From NCBI RefSeq assembly GCF_018709685.1, contig NZ_JABDHQ010000006.1:123751-187750 (forward strand): DNA of 64,000 nucleotides. The letters run 5' to 3'. The notes under the pieces are model-generated. The model had not been told where the DNA came from. It did no database searches and saw only the letters and a program-made list of their open reading frames with translations. Of the stretch, positions 51,079 to 60,909 are shown piece by piece. The stretch is from Akkermansia muciniphila (GTDB taxonomy: Bacteria; Verrucomicrobiota; Verrucomicrobiia; Verrucomicrobiales; Akkermansiaceae). Both the position numbers and the translations under genes were made by a program. Every line of letters starts with the position of its first letter. Position 1 is the stretch's first letter.

Positions 51079-52069
51079 GTGAAGCCTTTCCTGTGGATGA
51101 CATGCGCGTTGCTGGCCGCTTGCGCCATTGGATTTTCAGCATACCGCATGCTGGTAGGAGATGTGTCTGAAAGGATTCCCGCCACGCGCCTGGTGATTGA
51201 ACCTGACGCTTCCTGTTTGCCCACCATGGGCATGGTATCGTTGGAAACCCCTTTCATTTTTAATGCGGCCCGTAGTCCGGTCTTTGATTTGAGGGAGGGG
51301 AAAGCCGTCTCACGCTGGCGGAATGCATTCTGGAGGTGCGGCAAAAGGATATTCTGGACGGAGTGCTGGACAGGATAGATTCCCAGCGGTCCCTGCGCCT
51401 TTATGTGGTTTGCCGCGTACCGGGCGAGATCAAGGGGGCATGGCTGGATGACGGTGGTAATGGGGAAGACACCGCCCTCTGAGGAGGGCTGTTGCCGTTC
51501 TGGGGTGTTATTGGCTTCTGCGCAATTTTTGTGATGATGAAGAGCTGTTTTTCAGATGGATGCGGCTTTCCTTGAAAAGCAGGAAGACGGAGATGCTGGA
51601 TGCCTCCGTAGAGTATCTGTTTCCCTGGCTCAAACCGGACCGGGAACAATTTGTTCATGGGCGGTGGATTTCAGACATTGAATCAGTAACCTATGGCTGT
51701 ATTCCTCTGGATCGTAATGCAGGGGCCGCTGTTTCACAGCCCTGCCTGTTTACGGTAACCAGCCGGAAAAATGGTTCTTCCTTCCTGCTGGAGATTCGGA
51801 GCGCAGCGCTGAACGGCGCATTCATTGCCCTGGAAATGCCACCGGACAACCGCACACTTCATCCCGGGGAGTTGTTGCCGTTCCGGATTTGGGAAAACGG
51901 TCACGGATGGCCTTGCCCCTGGAATGTCCGGCCCGTGCGGGTGCCGCCCATGGAGATTCCTGAAAATGTGCCTTCATCGTTCCTTCCCTCCGTCCCCGAA
52001 AATTTTCGTTCCTGTCCGGAGGAAGATATGCTGCCTGAATTGGAATCATGGTCAGGAGGCGGTAAATGA
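51079..52069 (+). pseudogene. Frameshifted membrane-anchored protein gene
   Basis: The path starts with GTG 51079 (MKPFLWMTCALLAACAIGFSAYRMLVGD, a signal anchor). It shifts near 51300 into LTLAECILEVRQKDILDGVLDRIDSQRSLRLYVVCRVPGEIKGAW, and shifts again near 51480 into the long segment ending at 52069. The last part has WLKPDREQFVHGRWISDIESV, LFTVTSRKNGSSFLLEIRSAALNGAFIALEMPPDNR and HPGELLPFRI. These segments are on one strand, abut each other, and read as one protein of about 330 residues. No family recognised. Two frameshifts make it a pseudogene unless they are sequence errors. Confidence 0.5.
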
Positions 52070-52150
52070 CAGTTTATGCAGGCGGTTACGCCATGAACAG
52101 AAGAGAGGCGCCGGGTGGAAGGCGGCAGTCATTCATGACAGGCGCTTCTC

Positions 52151-52179
52151 TTGGAATGATTCCAAATTGATGATATACT
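52151..52179 (+). promoter_or_regulatory. Predicted promoter of the giant uvrA gene
   Basis: TTGGAA (52151-52156), 17-base spacer, TATACT (52174-52179). The start codon at 52186 is six bases after the -10 element, close to the expected transcription start, so the mRNA is probably leaderless. No LexA-type box was recognised. Confidence 0.6.
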
Positions 52180-52185
52180 CACCCC

Positions 52186-55100
52186 ATGAGTCATTGTGAG
52201 GATGGGCGCATCCGCATCCGCGGCGCCCGTGAGCATAATTTGCAGAATGTGGATGTGGATATTCCCCTGGGGCGCTTGACGGTGGTGACCGGACCTTCCG
52301 GCTCGGGAAAAACAAGTTTGGCGATGCATACGCTGTATGCGGAGGGGCAGAGGCGTTACATGGAAACCTTTTCCCCTTACGTGCGCCAGTTCATGGACCG
52401 CATGGACAAGCCGGACGTGGACGCCGTGGAGAACATTCTTCCGGCGATTGCCCTGCACCAGCGCAACTCCGTCCGGACTTCACGCTCCACGGTAGGGACC
52501 ATGACGGGGCTGAATGATTACTGGAAATTCGTTTTCGCCCGTCTGGCCGTGGGCATGGACCCGGAAACCGGGCGGGAGATCAGGCCGGAGACGCCCGGCT
52601 CCATTGATGAAAAGCTGCATGCGGAATTTCCCGCCGGGACGGAATTGATGATTTGCCTGGAGGTGGCGCGGCCGGAGTCCGTGGACCTCCCCACGCTGAA
52701 AAGGAATCTGGTGGCCCAGGGCTACTTGCGCGCCTTTGCGCATGGAGAGTCTCTCCGGCTGGAAGATGAAGAATGGACCCTGGAAGAAGGCGAACCCTTG
52801 CTGGTCATCCAGGACCGCGTGAAACTGGCGGAAGACCAGCGGGAACGCAGGCTGGAAGCGCTGGAAACGGCCATGCGCCTGGGCGGCGGCGTGGCTCATG
52901 TGATTCCCCGCGTGGACGGAATCTGGCTGCCCGCCATGAAGTTCCGCGGTGACTGGCATCCGCTGATGGAGCCCAGGCCCGGACTGTTCTCCTTCAATTC
53001 TCCGCTGGGCGCGTGTCCGGAGTGCCGCGGCTACGGCCGCGTCATCACCATTGACTACTCCCGGTGCATCAAGCCGGAACTCAGCGTCAATGACGGGGCC
53101 ATCCATATCTTTGAAGGGGAGAGCAAAGTGTTTTCCGAATGCAAGAAGGACCTGATGCGCGGCTGGCGCAATAATTCCCGGAAGGTCCGGCTGGACGTGC
53201 CGTGGAAGGACCTGAAACAGTGGGAACGGGACTGGCTGATGAACGGGGACGGGGAAAACCCGGATGAAATGTATGAAAAGGGCTTGTGGTATGGCATTAC
53301 GGGCTTTTTCAAGTATCTGGAAAGCCGCACGCACAAGATGCATGTGCGCGTGTACCTGAGCCGTTTCCGCACGTACCAGGAATGCCCCTCCTGCCATGGC
53401 TTGCGCCTGAGGCCGGAAGCCCTCCAGTTCAAGGTGGGCGGCAAAAGCATGCCGGAGCTCTCCAGCATGCCCATGGATGAACTTCTGGCCTGGGTGGACA
53501 AGTATGTAACGCCGCGCGCGCATGAGGATGCAGGCTTGAAGCATGCCGTGGCGGAATTGAGAAGCCGCCTGGAATACCTGAATGAAGTGGGGCTGGGCTA
53601 CCTGACGTCCGACCGTTCCACGCGCTCCCTTTCCGGCGGGGAAATTGAACGCGTAAGCCTGACGACCTGCCTGGGCGCTTCCCTGACGGATACCCTGTTT
53701 GTGCTGGACGAACCCACCGTAGGCCTTCATCCGCGTGATACCTCCCGCCTGATCTCCGCCATGAACCGCCTTAAAAAGCGCGGCAACACGCTGGTGGTGG
53801 TGGAGCATGAGGAAGCGGTGATGCGCGCGGCGGACAGCCTGGTGGACATGGGGCCCGGCTCCGGCCGGGAGGGCGGAAAACTGGTTTATTCCGGAGACCC
53901 GGCCCTGATAGGAGACGTGGCGGAATCCCTGACAGGGGCCTTCCTTTCCGGCAGGCGGCGCATCGCCGTGCCCGGAAAAAGGCACAAGCCCAGCAAGTTC
54001 CTGAAAGTCTCCGGCGCCACGCGGCACAACATGATCAAGCTGGACGTGGACATTCCCCTGGGCGTGTTCACCTGCTTGACGGGCGTCAGCGGGTCCGGAA
54101 AGAGCACCCTGGCGCATGATGTCCTTTACCTGAACGCGCTGGTGGAAAAGGGAGGCGTGTGTGAGGAGGAGCCTGCCCGTGTCAAGTCCATCAAGGGCTG
54201 GGAACTGCTGGATGAAGTGGTGATGGTGGACCAGAGCCCCATTGTCCGCACCCCGCGCTCCACCCCTGCCGTGTACGCCGGGGTGTTTGAAGAAATACGC
54301 TCCCTCTTTGCGGAGACGGAGACGGCCCGCGCGCGCGGCATGAAGCCCGGCTTCTTCTCCTTCAACAGCGGGGACGGCCGCTGCCCCCGCTGCATGGGCA
54401 TGGGGAGTGAAAAGGTGGAGATGCAGTTCCTTTCAGACATTTTTGTACAGTGTCCGCTGTGCCATGGCTCCCGTTACGGGAGCGAAGTGCTGAGCGTGCA
54501 CCGGGACGGCAGGAACATTGCGGATATTCTCGGCATGACGGTGGCGTCCTCCCTGGAATACTTCAAGGGGGAAAAAGGAGCCAAGGCCTCCCGCATTGCT
54601 GCCAAGCTGGGCGTGCTCCAGCGCGTAGGGCTGGGGCACCTGACCCTGGGCCAGCCCCTGAACACCCTCTCCGGCGGGGAAAACCAGCGTCTGAAGCTGG
54701 CCAAAATCCTGCTGGACCAGATAGGCTCCGGCGCGAACAGCCCCAAAATGCTCATTCTGGACGAACCGGGAACCGGTCTCCACTTTGCGGATATTGAAGT
54801 GCTGCTGGCCGTGTTCCGGGAACTGGTGGAGCAGGGGCATACCCTGCTGGTCATTGAGCACAATCCGGAATTCATCAAGTCCGCAGACTACGTGATTGAC
54901 CTGGGGCCGGAGGGCGGCGCCGGAGGCGGCCATGTGGTGGCTGCCGGCACGCCGGAGGAAATCGTGGCCGCGGGGAAGGGATATACGGGCAAATACCTCA
55001 GGGACGTGCTGGAAGGCCGCCCCTCCGTTTACGACCCTGCGGACGCCTCCGCACAGGAATCCGCAGACACGGACATACCGGAAGGCGTGATGGCCCTGCG

Positions 55101-57711
55101 CGGTGCGCGCCACCACAACCTGAAAAACGTGGACCTGGATGTGCCGCGCGGGGAAATGACCGTACTGACCGGACTTTCCGGGTCCGGGAAAAGCTCCCTG
55201 GCCTTTGACATCTTCTTTGCGGAAGGGCAGCGGCGCTTCATGGACGTCATGTCCCCGTACGCCCGGCAATTCACGGAACAACTGGAAAGCCCGGACATCG
55301 ACCGTCTTACCGGTTTGCCCCCCACCGTAGCCATTGAACAGAACATGTCCCGCGGGGGGACCAAATCCACCGTGGGCACCGTCACGGAAATCTGGCAGTT
55401 CATGCGCCTGCTGTATGCCAAGCTGGGGCAGGCCTACTGCCCGCAGTGCGGCGTGCCGGTGGGTAAAAGGTCGGAATCCGAGGTGGTGGAGCTGGTGGTG
55501 CGTGAATTGAAAAAACATGGCCGCGTAGCCCTGCTGGCTCCGCTGGTGCGTGGGCGCAAGGGGCACTACGCGGACCTGGCCCGCTGGGCGGAAGGAAAGG
55601 GATATGAGGAAATGTGGGTGGACGGGACCCTGGTCCCCCTGAGCGGTTTCCAGCCGCTGGACCGTTATTCCAGCCATGACCTGGACCTGGTTGTCTCAAG
55701 GCCGGAGGCCTCCTGGACCCCGGAGAAACTCGCCGGAGCGGTGCATGCCGCGCTGGAAATGGGTGAAGGATTTTTACAGGTGCTGCCGCCCGGTTCCAGC
55801 CGTCCGGAGCTGATGGGGACCAAACTGGCCTGCGCCTCCTGCGGGCAGTCCTTCCCGGAGCTGGAGCCGTATACCTTCTCCTTCAACTCCCCGCGCGGGT
55901 GGTGCCCCGTTTGCCGCGGGCACGGCATCGTGGGCAAGGGAAAGATGAAGGAAGACCAGGCGCAATCCCTGCTGGAAGCAGAACTGAAATATGACCGGGA
56001 CCTGGCCCGCCAGGCGGATGACGATAAGGGAGTGAAAGTCTGCCCCGCCTGCCAGGGCGTGCGGCTGAACGAGTTTGCGCGTGCCGTGAGGCTTCAGGGG
56101 GTAACCCCCGGTGAAATCGCCTCCCTGCCTGCGGTGGCTGCGGCGGAACTGGTGAAGGGGTGGAAATTTGAGCGGGAAGAAGCCCTCATCGCCCGCGACG
56201 TGGTGGCGGAAATCACGCAGCGCCTGAACTTCCTCCATCGCGTGGGGCTGGGGTACCTGTCCCTGGACCGCAGCGCCACGACGCTCTCCGGCGGGGAAAC
56301 CCAGCGCATCCGCCTGGCCTCCCAGCTGGGCTCCCACCTGCGCGGCGTGCTTTACGTGCTGGATGAACCCACCATCGGCCTTCACCCGAAGGACAATGAA
56401 CTGCTGCTCGGCACGCTGGACGAACTCAAGCGCCGGGGCAACACCCTGCTGGTAGTGGAACATGATGAAGACACCATGAAGCGTGCGGACCACATTGTGG
56501 ACATGGGGCCGGGCGCGGGCATCCACGGCGGCCAGGTGGTGGCCCGCGGAACCTTTGAGGAACTGGCCGCCATGCCGGACTCCGTAACGGGCGCCGCCCT
56601 GCATCACAAGCCGCAGCATCCCTACCGGGGCAAAAGGCGCAGGATTCCCGCCAAAAAGGAGGAATCCGCATGGCTGCGGGTGGAAGGCTGTTGCCTGAAC
56701 AACCTGAAGGACGTGAACGTAGCCATTCCCAAGGCGAGGCTCACGGTGCTCACCGGCGTATCCGGCGCGGGAAAAACCTCCCTGATGACGGGAACCATCC
56801 GGCTGGTGGCGCGCCAGGCCATTGGCGACAAGCTCACGAGGGACCAGAAAAAGCTGTGGAAAACCTCCTCCGGCTTTGACTCCATTCGTATGGTGTACGG
56901 CGTGGACCAGAGCCCCATCGGCAAGACGCCCCGTTCCACTCCGGCAACGTACGTGGGCTTTCTGGACGACATCCGGACGCTGTTTGCGCAGACGGCTGAC
57001 GCGCGCAGGCTGGGCTTCGACCGCGGCCGCTTCTCCTTCAACACGGGGCAGGGCAACTGCGAATCATGCAAGGGAACGGGCATGCAAAAGCTGGAAATGG
57101 ACTTCCTGCCGCCCTGCTACGTGCCGTGTGAAACCTGCCGGGGCAAGCGTTACAATGCCGCCACCCTGACCGTGAGGTACAAGGGGAAAACCATTGCGGA
57201 CGTTCTCCAGATGGACTTTGCGGAAGCGGCGGAATTCTTTGAAAGCCAGCCCCGCATCTCGGACCCCCTCAAGCTGTTGGCGGAAACCGGCCTGGGCTAC
57301 CTGACACTGGGGCAGGCGTCCAATACGCTCTCCGGCGGGGAAGCCCAGCGGCTCAAGCTGGTGACGGAACTCATCAAGGGACGGCGCGTCAGCCGGAACG
57401 CCCTGATGAAAGGTAAGGAACTTCCCGGAGACCTGTACCTCATTGAGGAACCCTCCATCGGCCTGCATCCGCGGGACGTGAGATTGCTCATTGACGTGCT
57501 GCATCGCCTGGCGGACCAGGGGAACACGGTCATCGTCATTGAGCACAACACGGAAATCATGGCGGAGGCGGACTACGTCATCGACATGGGCCCCGGCCCG
57601 GGCGACGCCGGCGGAACCATCGTGGCGGAAGGAACGCCGGAACAGATAGCCAAAAAAGACTCCCCCACGGCGGAATACATCCGCCGGGAGCTGGAACCGG
57701 ACGGCGTGTAA
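52186..57711 (+). CDS. uvrA: Giant tandem UvrA, excinuclease ABC subunit A
   Basis: 1841 residues, twice the usual 940. Four ABC modules are visible. Walker A motifs lie at about residues 36 (GPSGSGKT), 633 (GVSGSGKS), 996 (GLSGSGKS) and 1524 (GVSGAGKT). Signature motifs SLSGGEIERV, TLSGGENQRL, TLSGGETQRI and TLSGGEAQRL lie at about 480, 828, 1367 and 1715. Each half carries UvrA zinc motifs (CPECRGYG, CPSCHG, CPRCMGMG, CPLCHG; then CPVCRGHG, CPACQG, CESCKGTG, CETCRG). The halves are similar but not identical, so this is an old duplication and fusion that makes a standard UvrA dimer in one chain. Chlamydiae have a UvrA of about 1790 residues with the same plan. It would locate bulky DNA damage and load UvrB. 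It stands alone with its own terminator. Confidence 0.93.
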   Translation: MSHCEDGRIRIRGAREHNLQNVDVDIPLGRLTVVTGPSGSGKTSLAMHTLYAEGQRRYMETFSPYVRQFMDRMDKPDVDAVENILPAIALHQRNSVRTSRSTVGTMTGLNDYWKFVFARLAVGMDPETGREIRPETPGSIDEKLHAEFPAGTELMICLEVARPESVDLPTLKRNLVAQGYLRAFAHGESLRLEDEEWTLEEGEPLLVIQDRVKLAEDQRERRLEALETAMRLGGGVAHVIPRVDGIWLPAMKFRGDWHPLMEPRPGLFSFNSPLGACPECRGYGRVITIDYSRCIKPELSVNDGAIHIFEGESKVFSECKKDLMRGWRNNSRKVRLDVPWKDLKQWERDWLMNGDGENPDEMYEKGLWYGITGFFKYLESRTHKMHVRVYLSRFRTYQECPSCHGLRLRPEALQFKVGGKSMPELSSMPMDELLAWVDKYVTPRAHEDAGLKHAVAELRSRLEYLNEVGLGYLTSDRSTRSLSGGEIERVSLTTCLGASLTDTLFVLDEPTVGLHPRDTSRLISAMNRLKKRGNTLVVVEHEEAVMRAADSLVDMGPGSGREGGKLVYSGDPALIGDVAESLTGAFLSGRRRIAVPGKRHKPSKFLKVSGATRHNMIKLDVDIPLGVFTCLTGVSGSGKSTLAHDVLYLNALVEKGGVCEEEPARVKSIKGWELLDEVVMVDQSPIVRTPRSTPAVYAGVFEEIRSLFAETETARARGMKPGFFSFNSGDGRCPRCMGMGSEKVEMQFLSDIFVQCPLCHGSRYGSEVLSVHRDGRNIADILGMTVASSLEYFKGEKGAKASRIAAKLGVLQRVGLGHLTLGQPLNTLSGGENQRLKLAKILLDQIGSGANSPKMLILDEPGTGLHFADIEVLLAVFRELVEQGHTLLVIEHNPEFIKSADYVIDLGPEGGAGGGHVVAAGTPEEIVAAGKGYTGKYLRDVLEGRPSVYDPADASAQESADTDIPEGVMALRGARHHNLKNVDLDVPRGEMTVLTGLSGSGKSSLAFDIFFAEGQRRFMDVMSPYARQFTEQLESPDIDRLTGLPPTVAIEQNMSRGGTKSTVGTVTEIWQFMRLLYAKLGQAYCPQCGVPVGKRSESEVVELVVRELKKHGRVALLAPLVRGRKGHYADLARWAEGKGYEEMWVDGTLVPLSGFQPLDRYSSHDLDLVVSRPEASWTPEKLAGAVHAALEMGEGFLQVLPPGSSRPELMGTKLACASCGQSFPELEPYTFSFNSPRGWCPVCRGHGIVGKGKMKEDQAQSLLEAELKYDRDLARQADDDKGVKVCPACQGVRLNEFARAVRLQGVTPGEIASLPAVAAAELVKGWKFEREEALIARDVVAEITQRLNFLHRVGLGYLSLDRSATTLSGGETQRIRLASQLGSHLRGVLYVLDEPTIGLHPKDNELLLGTLDELKRRGNTLLVVEHDEDTMKRADHIVDMGPGAGIHGGQVVARGTFEELAAMPDSVTGAALHHKPQHPYRGKRRRIPAKKEESAWLRVEGCCLNNLKDVNVAIPKARLTVLTGVSGAGKTSLMTGTIRLVARQAIGDKLTRDQKKLWKTSSGFDSIRMVYGVDQSPIGKTPRSTPATYVGFLDDIRTLFAQTADARRLGFDRGRFSFNTGQGNCESCKGTGMQKLEMDFLPPCYVPCETCRGKRYNAATLTVRYKGKTIADVLQMDFAEAAEFFESQPRISDPLKLLAETGLGYLTLGQASNTLSGGEAQRLKLVTELIKGRRVSRNALMKGKELPGDLYLIEEPSIGLHPRDVRLLIDVLHRLADQGNTVIVIEHNTEIMAEADYVIDMGPGPGDAGGTIVAEGTPEQIAKKDSPTAEYIRRELEPDGV

Positions 57712-57740
57712 TCTGTTCAACCAAAAACCTTATTCTTGTC

Positions 57741-57773
57741 AGGACCGTTCCGGGCTTTTCGGAACGGTCCTTT
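57741..57773 (+). terminator. Rho-independent terminator of uvrA
   Basis: A perfect 12-bp stem, AGGACCGTTCCG (57741-57752) with CGGAACGGTCCT (57760-57771), 7-base loop, running into Ts. It begins 30 bases after the uvrA stop. Confidence 0.92.
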
Positions 57774-58056
57774 CTTATGAAGAAAAGGAACCGATGGCAG
57801 CAGACGGAGAGGCGTTTCCCTATCACTGGGGGCCGGAATGCTTTTAAAGGAAAAATCAGCTATTCTGGAAATGATGGAACGGAATTGTTGCTGGATATGT
57901 CTCAAAGCAAGTGCAAGGCTGTATTCCGCATCAGCCCTGCTATTCCTGATTCCTGCGTCAGTGGTTGGCAAATACCGGAGAGGCAGTCAGGAATAGGTAT
58001 AAAAGGATGAAAACCATTCTTTATAAAAGCTTTGTACTGCGGTGAAACAACAAGCA
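57774..58056. other. Spacer between uvrA terminator and GNAT gene
   Basis: No supported gene. An open forward frame here (57777-58010) has no family resemblance and its codon use differs from neighbours. Confidence 0.4.
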
Positions 58057-58566
58057 ATGAATATGGTGGAAAAAATAGTATTTGAACCGTTGGCAGATTC
58101 CCACCGGGAGGCCGTCATCCGTATCTTCAACCATTACGTGATGAATGGAACGGCCGCTTTCTCGGATGCGGAACTGCCGGAAGCCTATTATCCCCATATT
58201 CTGGAACGCGTGAAAGGTTTTCCGGCGTATGCCGTGGTGGACTGCCGGACCGGTGAAGTAGTAGGCTTCTGCTTCCTGAGTGCGTATAAGCCCGTACCCA
58301 CATTCCGGGAAACGGCCACCATCACTTACTTCATTGCTCCCTCCCATCTTGGCCGGGGCATTGGCCGGATGTGCCTGGGCCGTCTGGAAGAGGATGCCGT
58401 GAAGCAGGGCATCCGCCATATCATTGCGGAAATATCCTCTGAGAATGAACAAAGCATGTCCTTTCACGCCAGCCAGGGCTTTATCCATGCCGGGCGCCTG
58501 AAAAACATCGGCTTGAAACTGGGCCGATCCTTTGACATCGTTTACATGCAGAAGGAAATCAAGTGA
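58057..58566 (+). CDS. GNAT-family N-acetyltransferase, phosphinothricin acetyltransferase-like
   Basis: 169 residues from ATG 58057; a GTG at 58042 and ATG 58063 are alternatives. The start FEPLADSHREAVIRIFNHYV, the middle GFCFLSAYKPVPTFRETATITYFIAPSHLGRGIGRMCLGRLE (acetyl-CoA loop HLGRGIG, about residues 103-109) and IIAEISSENEQSMSFHASQGF match the PAT/YncA-type branch. Such enzymes acetylate small amines, including methionine sulfone, sulfoximine or phosphinothricin. The physiological substrate is unknown. It is a single gene, the last before the AT-rich accessory region. Confidence 0.88.
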   Translation: MNMVEKIVFEPLADSHREAVIRIFNHYVMNGTAAFSDAELPEAYYPHILERVKGFPAYAVVDCRTGEVVGFCFLSAYKPVPTFRETATITYFIAPSHLGRGIGRMCLGRLEEDAVKQGIRHIIAEISSENEQSMSFHASQGFIHAGRLKNIGLKLGRSFDIVYMQKEIK

Positions 58567-58990
58567 TCAGTGCCGGTAATGCAGTGTGCCATAAGAGGAA
58601 GAGAATTTACGAAAATTCTCTTCCTCACGTTATTTTGATGATTCCTCTCTGAAAAGACAGGATGACAGCGCCCTTCTCGTGGGCATCGTAAAGATTTCTC
58701 TAGTTTCATAGGCGTCTTACCGCCCCAGATGACCACAGGCTAACTTCCTTCCAGAGTGCTGCTGTGAGAGACTCCGAGAAATTCATTAGCCAGTGCATTC
58801 ACGAAGCGCAATGGAAACAGATTTGCCGGGAAATAGGAGTCGGCTCGTGCGCTACCGTCAAACTGAACATTATCCGTGTTACAATGTACAGGCATTTCCT
58901 GTGTCTGAAAACGACAATCGCCAAGCTTGGTTGTTAACTGGTACGGCATTTGGGAATAGTCCCAAACAAAAACAGGAATATTTTAAAGGA
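58567..58990. other. Spacer at the start of the accessory region, no gene supported
   Basis: Composition moves from GC-rich to AT-rich here. A reverse-strand frame at 58740-58949 (DGSARADSYFPANLFPLRF) has some similarity in rhythm to the end of SUMF1-type domains, such as the protein next to it, but too little to call. Confidence 0.35.
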
Positions 58991-60007
58991 TCATAGATTC
59001 GTTAAAGTCTTCCAGTATGTTTTCATATACATGTAGATCAGCTCGAATGAGTTCCTGATATCTATCACCCAACCCGGAACAGGATGTAAGTGTTTTAACC
59101 TTTTTTTCAACAATTGATGTTGCTGAACCGGGACCAACGCTACTCTTAATCCGGTACTGGCTTTTCTTGAATCAGCATGATATCTTTCACGAGGTATCTC
59201 TTTCACATTATCGGGTATGAAAGACGACACTCCTCCCCCAAGGGAGGTGACTGATAAACCAGTATCGGTGGATAAATTGCCGGTATCCGTTTTCCAGTTG
59301 ACGGGATTGCCGCCATGCAAATGATGAGAATGATAAAAATCCGCACATAACTCCCATATATTTCCCAACATGTCATGAAATCCCCATGCATTGGGTTCTT
59401 TTTGTCCCACAGGATAGGCCCCTGTATTGGCATCGTAAGGATTCATCCATGCTACTTCCTCAAGATTATCGGGAAGAACGATTTCCTTGCCGCAGGAATA
59501 GGCTAATTCCCACTGTGCCTCCGTAGGCAAGGAAAAGCAATATCCTTCCGGAAGAATCCCCTGTTGTTGTCCAATCTCGGTTAATCGATCACAAAAATCC
59601 AGGCATTCATCATAGGAGACCTGGCACATGGGGTACTGCGCGCCCGTTGTGATGGTCCATCTGTCTTCCAATTCCGGAATCGGTATCCATCCCATCATCT
59701 TTTCCCATTCCTCCTGTGTGACTTCGTATTTTCCCAGCCAGTAGTGATAAGTAATTTCCGCACGATGGCCAGATTTTGTAATTGGGTAACTTCCTTTTGG
59801 AATGAAAATCAAGGTAAGCTTGCGTTCCGAATGGGGAATATCCATTTTTAACACATCTCCAGCTTGGGCAGATTGAATATTGGCTGTCGCAGGGGGTACT
59901 ATGTCCAGGCATGTAATATCATTGCCGGGATAAAGGAAAAAGATGAGTAAGGCCAATAATGCTATAATAGAAAAACTGGTTTTCTTATTATTTTTTATCC
60001 ATTTCAT
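58991..60007 (-). CDS. Membrane-anchored SUMF1/formylglycine-generating enzyme-like protein
   Basis: 338 residues from ATG 60007, giving an N-terminal anchor (TSFSIIALLALLIFFLYPG, about 10-28). The SUMF1-type domain spans about 75-295: LTLIFIPKGSYPI, YHYWLGKYEVTQEEWEKMMGW, MCQVSYDECLDFCDRLTEI, FSLPTEAQWELAYSCG, NAWGFHDMLGNIWELCADFYH and the RKASTGLRVALVP ending. These are its usual landmarks. The copper-binding cysteines of true sulfatase-maturing enzymes are not in their standard context, so catalysis is doubtful; many bacterial members act as binding or scaffold domains. The last 40 residues extend past the domain. An upstream ATG at 60082 would add 25 basic residues. AT-rich, in an Rhs-containing accessory region. 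Confidence 0.82.
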   Translation of the reverse strand: MKWIKNNKKTSFSIIALLALLIFFLYPGNDITCLDIVPPATANIQSAQAGDVLKMDIPHSERKLTLIFIPKGSYPITKSGHRAEITYHYWLGKYEVTQEEWEKMMGWIPIPELEDRWTITTGAQYPMCQVSYDECLDFCDRLTEIGQQQGILPEGYCFSLPTEAQWELAYSCGKEIVLPDNLEEVAWMNPYDANTGAYPVGQKEPNAWGFHDMLGNIWELCADFYHSHHLHGGNPVNWKTDTGNLSTDTGLSVTSLGGGVSSFIPDNVKEIPRERYHADSRKASTGLRVALVPVQQHQLLKKRLKHLHPVPGWVIDIRNSFELIYMYMKTYWKTLTNL

Positions 60008-60226
60008 TATGTTTTCATTCCGAAGAGAGAGGATAATTTTAAATTTAATAAGTTCTTTCTGAAATCTTTTCTTGGAAGACATTGTCTGTATATATTCTTA
60101 TCCTGTTACTGTGCGGCAGGCCTATACCTCCTTTTTCATCCTGTATGTCACTTTATAATATTAATTATTATATTTAAATTCTACATTAATACGTTTGTTT
60201 GATTATTATAAAAGTTTTTTTGATTT

Positions 60227-60751
60227 TTAATTATTTTTTACTTCAGTATCCAGTAATTGCTGGGCTGTTATTCCATCAGTATTTTTCAAATTCTGGTTAG
60301 CTCCTTGTTTAATCAAAAAATTGTAGGCACCTGTTTGTCCTGTATGAGCAGCATAATGTAAGGCAGTTTCTCTGTAGGGAAAGGTCATAGAGGGTAGCTT
60401 CATTTCATTTGAAGCAACATTGATATCAGCACCAAATTCGAGTAATTTCTTCATGGTATCAATATCCCCGATAGCTGTCGCTAACATAAGAGCTGTTTCG
60501 CTACCATTCCATTTTTTATCATATGGATTAAGATTTGGTTGTGGAGTCATATTTGACGATAAATCCCAGTATGATTTTAATGAATTTCTAATCATATCTT
60601 TTCCTGCAATGTAGGCAGGAGTATTGTAATGTAGGTAGTAAGGAGGAATATAGGAGTTCCTTGTTTCTTCTTTTTTTGAGGATATGAACGTACAAGAATA
60701 TAATAAATTTAACGTCAAAATAACCGAAGGTAATATAATATTAGTTTTCAT
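60227..60751 (-). CDS. Ankyrin-repeat lipoprotein
   Basis: 174 residues from ATG 60751. A lipoprotein signal (TNIILPSVILTLNLLYSC, Cys19) leads to two to three ankyrin repeats: ETALMLATAIGDIDTMKKLLEFGADINVAS and ETALHYAAHTGQTGAYNFLIKQGANQNLKN, followed by DGITAQQLLD. The repeats bind other proteins, and the lipid anchor puts this one at a membrane facing the periplasm. Ankyrin proteins are frequent as immunity or accessory proteins in Rhs and type VI effector loci. Here the decayed Rhs gene lies about 160 bases upstream on the same strand. That role is an inference. Confidence 0.82.
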   Translation of the reverse strand: MKTNIILPSVILTLNLLYSCTFISSKKEETRNSYIPPYYLHYNTPAYIAGKDMIRNSLKSYWDLSSNMTPQPNLNPYDKKWNGSETALMLATAIGDIDTMKKLLEFGADINVASNEMKLPSMTFPYRETALHYAAHTGQTGAYNFLIKQGANQNLKNTDGITAQQLLDTEVKNN

Positions 60752-60909
60752 GTTAAACAATTTAAAAAAATATAATTTCTCAGATTTTCTTAATTTTTAA
60801 TATTAATAAATAGATAAATTTATTTTGTTGGCGTTAATATGCATAATTCCTGCGAAGAATAACAAAAATCATACATAGATTTTTTATTTTAAACAGATAA
60901 ATATTGATT

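Noticed and set aside
52480..55677. Long reverse frames (545 and 414 codons) opposite uvrA
   Set aside because: Shadows of the uvrA reading frame; no start signals or domains.
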